From positions 124,001 to 188,000 of the forward strand of contig NZ_WOTF01000001.1 of NCBI RefSeq assembly GCF_011516935.1: DNA of 64,000 nucleotides, written 5' to 3'. Position 1 is the stretch's first letter, and every line of letters starts with the position of its first letter. The stretch comes from Acetobacter farinalis (GTDB lineage Bacteria; Pseudomonadota; Alphaproteobacteria; Acetobacterales; Acetobacteraceae). The notes below the pieces were generated by a model, which was given only the letters and a program-made list of their open reading frames with translations, had not been told where the DNA came from and ran no database searches. The position numbers and the translations under genes are program-made. This document shows positions 59,167 to 64,000 of this stretch, one piece after another.

Positions 59167-59505
59167 TCAGACCAGCGTTGCTTCAAACGGAGGTCTGAAA
59201 TCCGGCGCTTCTACTTCCAGAACCCATAAATCCGGGTCGTAGCGGATCTGCCGGTCAAGAAACATCTGTGTGTCTTCCGGCGTAAGGGGATGCTCCCCGG
59301 AAGCCTTCAGCCATGCGGGTTCACCTTCCGCTGTGCGGGTCTGGCTGAGAAGGACCGCGGTGCCATCCCGCCCAAGCAGAACAACCAGAATGCCCCCGGC
59401 ATCGGCATCTCCGCGCCGCAGCATCATGGCGGAGCGGCCATCCTGCCCGCACTGGCGGAGGAGTGCGCGGGCCACAAGCTCTGAACGCAGGCGCGGGGGT
59501 GTCAT
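59167..59505 (-). CDS. DUF1491 family protein
   Basis: The 112-residue protein matches DUF1491, a family of Alphaproteobacteria: it opens PRLRSELVARALLRQCGQDG, continues AMMLRRGDADAGGILVVLLG and ends in a DPDLWVLEVE strand. Function is unknown. The ATG at 59505 lies 16 bases after the stop of the S41 protease and gives family length. A longer frame to 59703 runs inside the protease gene. Confidence 0.8.
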   Translation of the reverse strand: MTPPRLRSELVARALLRQCGQDGRSAMMLRRGDADAGGILVVLLGRDGTAVLLSQTRTAEGEPAWLKASGEHPLTPEDTQMFLDRQIRYDPDLWVLEVEAPDFRPPFEATLV

Positions 59506-59521
59506 CGGGTGTATGTGGCCA

Positions 59522-61555
59522 TCAATGCGAGGCAGGGCCAGAGGGGGCGTTATCATCCGGTATGGCGGAGATGGCCGTTTTGTACCATTTCGGATTTTCA
59601 AGCACGGCGCGGGCTGTCTCCAGATCCCGGTCCCCTCCCAGCGCGGCCGGGCAGGCTTTGCGAATGGCCAGAATGCGCGAGACCGGCAGCGGGAAGCGGG
59701 CAAGGCGTGAGGCCTCTACCGCCGGCTGGTTGTCCAGCTTTCCGGCCGCGAGGCTGTGCATCTGGCGCGCCATGTCACTCTCGCCAAGGCTTGTGCAGAT
59801 CTGGGGCATCACCCCCAGGCCCTGCAACGGCCAGTGGAGGGGGGCAATCACACGGCTCCATGTCACGAACAGTTCCCCTTCATCGGGCAACTGCGCCACG
59901 GTCTGCACCAGACCCTTGCCGAGTGTAGAACTGCCGATCACCACCGCGCGGCGATGGTCCGCCAGTGCGGCAGCCAGAATTTCCGCGGCACTGGCCGTAC
60001 GTCCGTCCACAAGGATGGCAATGGGCAGGCCCTTGGTCATGTCTCCGCCCTGCACGGCCCAGATGTGGTTTGCCTGCTGGTCCCGCCCGTCTGTCACGGC
60101 GGCCACACCGCGGTCCAGCAGCAGGGCTGCGGCTGTTACGGCCTGTTGCAGCACGCCGCCACGGTTGCCGCGCAGGTCGATAATCAGCCCTTTCAGGGTG
60201 GTGTCCTGCGTGGCCTGATCCAGATACTGGCTCATTTCTTCCGCGGTATCGGAAGAAAAGGAGGTCACGCGCAGGACCACCAGCGGGCCGCTGGCAAAGG
60301 CGAAAACAGTTTCGGGCGGTACCTTGGCGCGGCGCAGCACAATGGTATGGCCGCGCCTGTGCCCGGGTGTGAGCAGGCGCAGGGTCACGCGGGAGTCTTC
60401 CTCACCCCGCAGCCAGCCGGTGACGGTTTCAAGTGATTGCCCTGCGGTCAGCCGGTTATCAACGGCCAGAAGCTTGTCACCCGGGTCAACCGTGGCGGAC
60501 CACGCGGGGCCGTTGGCATTCACGGCGGAGACGACGATATCCCGCCCCTTGCGCGTCAGGCTGATCCCGGCATCGGCTTCTCCCCCTACGCGGGCCTGAC
60601 GGTCCGTGGTGGCGGAGGAGGGGCCGATATAGCGGGAATACGGGTCCAGATGGTTGAACAGCTCATCAAAGAACGCCTGCACCAGATCATCCCGGCTGGC
60701 GTTGCGCAGGGCCTCGGAGTGGGCGCGGGCGGCCGTCATGAAATCCACCGCCAGCTTTGCCCAGTCTTCCGTATGGCCTGCCGGCGGGGCGGCCTGAGAG
60801 ATCAGGCTGGTTTGTCCGGCCAGAAGGCGGATGTCCGCCCCGCGGGAATCGAGCGTGAGCATCGGGTCCAGCGCAGTCAGACAGCCCAGACCCCACAGGG
60901 TGAATTCCCGGCTGGAGTGCGGCTCCAGTGTGCGCGGGCCGAGAAACTCCAGCGCCGTGCCAATCACGGAGCGGATCAGCCCCATATCAATGGGCGGAGG
61001 CTCAGGTTGTGGCGCATCCGGCTGCGCGGGCGCTGCCTGCGGGGCCTCTGGCTGACCGGCGGGGGGCGTATTGCCGGGGTTCGTGCCGCCAGCTTGCGTG
61101 TTGGTGGTTTGTGCACCGCCAGTTGTTTGTGCGCTGCTACTCTGTGCACTGCCAGTGTGCGGCGCATCAGTCTGCGCACCACCTGTTTGCGCGTTGCCGG
61201 GCGGTGTGCCCGGAGCCTGCGCGCTGCCGGTTTGTGGGGTGCCGGTCCGGGCGTCTCCCGTCTGGGCAGTGGCCGCCTGCGGCTGAGCGGGCTGCGCGCC
61301 GCCGGGGGCCGGGGCTGCCGCAGGGGCTGGCTTCGCTTGTGCGGGAGCTGCCGGTGCCGCTGTGGCGGCTTTGGTCGGGGTGGCCTGTGAGGCATCAGGC
61401 GGGGCGGCGGGCAGTCTGTCCGGCCCCGGCTGGGGCGAACTGCTCTGCGCGCGCGCAGAGGACGGCTGAGAGATCAGCAGGGTTGCGATCAGAATGCAGG
61501 GCAGTGCGCGGCGCAACGGAACGGAGAGCAGGCGGCGGGCTGTGCTAGCTGGCAT
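59522..61555 (-). CDS. S41 (CtpA-type) protease with long Ala/Pro/Gln/Thr-rich region
   Basis: This is an exported carboxy-terminal processing protease of about 677 residues. After the signal peptide (about 1-37) comes a 150-residue low-complexity stretch rich in Ala, Pro, Gln, Gly and Thr, with repeated QTG-x-AQ units. A helical linker, a PDZ domain (about 320-400) and the S41 domain follow. The catalytic Ser is in VDGRTASAAEILAAAL and the Lys in SSTLGKGLVQ, the S41 dyad. The start ATG at 61555 overlaps the rnr stop by 11 bases. It may trim envelope or peptidoglycan-modifying proteins. Confidence 0.87.
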   Translation of the reverse strand: MPASTARRLLSVPLRRALPCILIATLLISQPSSARAQSSSPQPGPDRLPAAPPDASQATPTKAATAAPAAPAQAKPAPAAAPAPGGAQPAQPQAATAQTGDARTGTPQTGSAQAPGTPPGNAQTGGAQTDAPHTGSAQSSSAQTTGGAQTTNTQAGGTNPGNTPPAGQPEAPQAAPAQPDAPQPEPPPIDMGLIRSVIGTALEFLGPRTLEPHSSREFTLWGLGCLTALDPMLTLDSRGADIRLLAGQTSLISQAAPPAGHTEDWAKLAVDFMTAARAHSEALRNASRDDLVQAFFDELFNHLDPYSRYIGPSSATTDRQARVGGEADAGISLTRKGRDIVVSAVNANGPAWSATVDPGDKLLAVDNRLTAGQSLETVTGWLRGEEDSRVTLRLLTPGHRRGHTIVLRRAKVPPETVFAFASGPLVVLRVTSFSSDTAEEMSQYLDQATQDTTLKGLIIDLRGNRGGVLQQAVTAAALLLDRGVAAVTDGRDQQANHIWAVQGGDMTKGLPIAILVDGRTASAAEILAAALADHRRAVVIGSSTLGKGLVQTVAQLPDEGELFVTWSRVIAPLHWPLQGLGVMPQICTSLGESDMARQMHSLAAGKLDNQPAVEASRLARFPLPVSRILAIRKACPAALGGDRDLETARAVLENPKWYKTAISAIPDDNAPSGPASH

Positions 61556-63728
61556 GGTGTACGGGGGCCGGGGCCACGCTGGAGGACTGGATTTTGCCTG
61601 ACTGTATGCTGGAGGGGTGGGAGATGGGCACCAGAGCAAGTGTGCCCTGCGCCGGGTGGGTTGCTGTCAGGACAACAGGCAGCACCGCGCAGCTCAGGAA
61701 CGGGGTTCCTGAACTGAGGTCTGGGCGCTTGGATACCGACTCGTCATTCATCCCTGTTCCATCCGGCAAGGCACGGAAGGAAAGGAAAGACGGAGTTCCT
61801 GTTTTCGTCAATGTTATGGCAAGGCCGTTCCGTGTTGCTGCTGTAGCATGGGCCTGCAGAGTCTGCCCGATAAAAGGGGTCAGAAAAATGGCAGCCAGCC
61901 TGTTCTGGCAGCTTTGCACCGCGGATGCGGCCCGGCGTTCCGCCATCTGGAGGTGCCCGGCCAGCGCGGGCAGGTCTGCCCTGTCCGGTTCGGGCGTCTT
62001 GCGGTTGCTGCCCTGATGCAGGGTGCTGAGGAGTGCGCGGTGTGTCACAAGATCCGCATAGCGCCGAATAGGGCTGGTGGCATGGGTATAATGCGCCAGC
62101 GCCAGACCATGGTGCTGCCCCGGCGTTGCGGCATAGCGGGCCATCTGGCGGGGTTGGGGGTGCGTCGGGGCGGGGGCTGGATGCACCCGGAACAGCCCTG
62201 CGGCGTTGTGCCGCACCAGAGTTTCCGCCGTGAACCGGTTGGCGGCAATCATGAAGGCCGCCACCAGATCATGCGCGGGCAGGCGCTCCCGCAGGGTAAA
62301 GGCGGCGGGCTGGCCATGGGCGTCCAGCGTGACACAATATTCCTCTTCCGGCTGCGTCTGAACGCCTCGGGCTTTTGCCTCTTCCTGCAAGGCGTCCGCT
62401 GCGGCCTGAAGTGTGGGAAGCAGGTCAGGCGGCAGAGAGGCAAGGCAGGCGCTCTGCTCTGGCGTGAGGGTGCCATCAAGCGCCTGCTGCACGGTCTGAT
62501 AGGTCAGGCGTGCCGCACTCTTGATGATCCCCCGGCCCAGTCTGCCAGACAGGATCTGGCCCGCGCCGGTTATGGTCAGCTCTGCAAACAGGCACAGCCG
62601 GTCCTCCCCCGGTTTCAGGGAGCACACACCTGCGGAGAGCGCGGGCGGTAGCATGGGCACCACGCGGCCCGGCAGATAGACGGAATTGCCACGCTTTCTG
62701 GCTTCGGCATCCAGCGCGGAACCCGGCTGGACATAGTGCGCGACATCCGCAATGGCGATGATCAGCCGGAACCCCTCCGCTGTGCGGGTGGCCCAGATGG
62801 CATCATCAAAGTCCTGTGCCGTGGCATCATCAATAGTGATGAGGGGGAGGGTGCGCAGGTCCGTCCGTTCCTCCGCAGAGGTGCCGGAAGCCTCTGTGCC
62901 TTCACCTGTGCGCTCATTGGGGGAAGGCGGGAGTGCAACCCGCCGCGCTTCTTCCTCCACTTCCGCAGGGAATTCCGTGGGGATGCCGTGCGTCAACAGG
63001 CTGAGGGTGGCGGGCTGGCCCGGAGCGGTGGCTGGCCCGAGAATGGTGCGGATGTGGGCGGCTGGCGGCTGGCCGTCCTGCATGGGCAGGAGGTCGGCCA
63101 GCACGACATCCCCGCTGGCCGGGATTGGAGCCGGACGCGGATCTGACCGGGGGTGCGCAGCCTCAGGCGGCGCGGAGACGCAGAAGGTCAGGGTGAGCCT
63201 CGGGTCACACGGGATCAGCCGGTCCGGTGCCGGGGGGCTTTCCTTATCCGTGCCCGGTGCGGCAGGCTGGAACACAGCGGCAATCTGCCGGGATGTGCTG
63301 GCAAGCAGGCGGATGGGGCGGGCTTCCCGCAGGCTGCTGCCAAGGGCGGGACGCAGGCGGAGAATGACCTCATCACCGGGGAGCAGCAACGCGCCGTCCA
63401 GATGGCTGGTGACAAGGGCCGCGCTACTGCCGCGCGGGTCATCCGGGAGGGAGGCGACGGGCAGGCCGTTGCGCCCCATGCGGGTGATGATGCCGCGTGC
63501 CGTCTCCGGCAGGCCGGTCACACCCTTCAGCCTGCCGGGTGGCAGCAGGGCGAGATCCCCCGCGACGGCCATGGCGTGCAGGGTGGTCCGCAGGGCAGCT
63601 TTCAGATGCGCTGGCAGCCCGAAGGCCCGCAGAATATCGGGAGGGGAGACAGGGGTGCGGTCTGCTTCCAGAAAAGTCCGGAGGGCCGCAGGGTCAGGCA
63701 GAGCTGCGGCCCCCGATCTTTTCTGCAC
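61545..63728 (-). CDS. rnr: RNase R-like RNB-domain exoribonuclease
   Basis: This 3'-5' exoribonuclease degrades structured RNA. The 727-residue protein has an N-terminal winged-helix region (residues 15-60), cold-shock-like domains, and the RNB catalytic core: ITIDDATAQDFDDAIWA with the metal-binding aspartates, IADVAHYV, ARKRGNSVYLPGRVVPMLPP and HATSPIRRYADLVTHR. The C-terminal S1 region is weak and ends in a low-complexity tail, shorter than in E. coli RNase R (813 residues). The start is the GTG at 63728, five bases after the topA stop. It overlaps the S41 protease gene. Confidence 0.9.
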   Translation of the reverse strand: MQKRSGAAALPDPAALRTFLEADRTPVSPPDILRAFGLPAHLKAALRTTLHAMAVAGDLALLPPGRLKGVTGLPETARGIITRMGRNGLPVASLPDDPRGSSAALVTSHLDGALLLPGDEVILRLRPALGSSLREARPIRLLASTSRQIAAVFQPAAPGTDKESPPAPDRLIPCDPRLTLTFCVSAPPEAAHPRSDPRPAPIPASGDVVLADLLPMQDGQPPAAHIRTILGPATAPGQPATLSLLTHGIPTEFPAEVEEEARRVALPPSPNERTGEGTEASGTSAEERTDLRTLPLITIDDATAQDFDDAIWATRTAEGFRLIIAIADVAHYVQPGSALDAEARKRGNSVYLPGRVVPMLPPALSAGVCSLKPGEDRLCLFAELTITGAGQILSGRLGRGIIKSAARLTYQTVQQALDGTLTPEQSACLASLPPDLLPTLQAAADALQEEAKARGVQTQPEEEYCVTLDAHGQPAAFTLRERLPAHDLVAAFMIAANRFTAETLVRHNAAGLFRVHPAPAPTHPQPRQMARYAATPGQHHGLALAHYTHATSPIRRYADLVTHRALLSTLHQGSNRKTPEPDRADLPALAGHLQMAERRAASAVQSCQNRLAAIFLTPFIGQTLQAHATAATRNGLAITLTKTGTPSFLSFRALPDGTGMNDESVSKRPDLSSGTPFLSCAVLPVVLTATHPAQGTLALVPISHPSSIQSGKIQSSSVAPAPVHHAS

Positions 63729-63733
63729 GAGGG

Positions 63734-64000
63734 TCAGTCCGCCTTTTTCTTCCGCGCGGCGGGCTTTTTGGCCGGGGCTTCGGCCCCATCCTCCGCAGCG
63801 CTTTTCTTTGCAGCCGCTTTAGGGGTGGCCGTTTTTTTCGCGGCGGTTTTGGTCGTGGCCTTTTTTGTGGCTGTTTTCGGCTCGGCCTTGGCAGCGGTCT
63901 TTTTGGCGGCGGCCTTGGGTGCAGCTTTTTTCTTGGCAGCTCCGGCCTTGGCTTTCAGGGGTTTGCCCTTTTCAGCCAGCAGCGCCACGGCCTCTTCCAG
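63734..64000 (-). CDS. topA: DNA topoisomerase I (TopA), C-terminal end only
   Basis: This frame is open to the right window edge, so only the last 88 codons are seen. They read LEEAVALLAEKGKPLKAK and then an Ala/Lys-rich tail of about 70 residues (repeats of AAKK and KTA) that ends RKKKAD. In Alphaproteobacteria the LEEAVALLAEK type of segment is the last part of the TopA repeats (just before the Lys tail), which binds DNA. The gene lies five bases upstream of rnr, as is usual in this class. An ATG/GTG inside the visible part is not the start. Confidence 0.75.
   Translation of the reverse strand: MEEAVALLAEKGKPLKAKAGAAKKKAAPKAAAKKTAAKAEPKTATKKATTKTAAKKTATPKAAAKKSAAEDGAEAPAKKPAARKKKAD

Noticed and set aside
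1-64000. tRNA or rRNA genes
   Set aside because: The gaps were read on both strands for T-loop (GTTCRA) and acceptor-stem pairing; no convincing cloverleaf was found. A covariance search would be decisive.

Overview
The window looks like chromosomal DNA of an acetic acid bacterium (Acetobacteraceae, Acetobacter/Gluconobacter type). The best evidence is an sldB-sldA pair near the left end, which encodes the two-part, PQQ-dependent membrane glycerol/polyol dehydrogenase typical of these oxidative bacteria. The GC-rich coding style, the Rrf2-cysK pair, the argD-argF-hslO cluster and the DUF1491/DUF3035/DUF423 families also fit Alphaproteobacteria. I found no tRNA, rRNA, CRISPR array, transposase or phage gene. 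All assignments come from reading the sequence and recalling protein families; no search was run.

Layout. 1-4 kb: end of a secreted protein gene, a small membrane protein, then sldBA with its own promoter region and a strong terminator. 4-9 kb: an NmrA-like oxidoreductase, rlmM-like methyltransferase with DUF423, a PduO-type cobalamin adenosyltransferase, a coiled-coil protein with an AT-hook-like tail, and a membrane protein. 9-14 kb: a minus-strand operon cysQ - sua5 - coiled-coil membrane protein - FAD-linked 2-hydroxyacid dehydrogenase, then pepA. 14.5-18 kb: two adjacent modules, each a short-chain dehydrogenase divergent from its likely regulator (AraC, then LysR). 18-22.5 kb: a metal-uptake-like set (His-rich small membrane protein, TonB-dependent receptor, PepSY membrane protein with a Met-rich loop). 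22.5-29.5 kb: DUF2252, AzgA-type purine permease, secreted M28 peptidase, holC and an aldo/keto reductase. 29.5-38.2 kb: a long minus-strand run argD-argF-hypothetical-hslO-lipoprotein-hrpB-htrA. 38.4-50.8 kb: a plus-strand run recX-CHAP lipoprotein, tatA-mtnB-mtnD-mtnC-ribF, ileS-lspA-DUF3035 lipoprotein-mutL, and a solitary nuoM-like gene. 51-64 kb: rhtA-like exporter, parE, two secreted proteins, Rrf2 regulator divergent from cysK, an OmpA-family protein, and a minus-strand topA (3' end)-rnr-S41 protease-DUF1491 run.

How the genes work together. Methionine salvage (mtnB, mtnD, mtnC) is translationally chained to FAD synthesis (ribF) through 4-base stop/start overlaps; the same device joins argD-argF, recX-CHAP and ileS-lspA, and decides several start codons. 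Arginine synthesis (argD, argF) lies behind an intrinsic terminator in its own leader, preceded by a reading frame rich in arginine codons, which suggests attenuation. sldBA, and possibly the 2-hydroxyacid dehydrogenase, feed electrons to the respiratory chain.

The observations most worth a second look are: the orphan NuoM with every key proton-channel residue kept; the putative argDF attenuator; the three-gene metal-uptake set that looks more like copper than iron; a perfect CRP-type palindrome upstream of the OmpA gene; and tandem operator-like repeats upstream of the aldo/keto reductase and htrA. I did not see a clearly unprecedented multi-gene system; most of the window is core genome.
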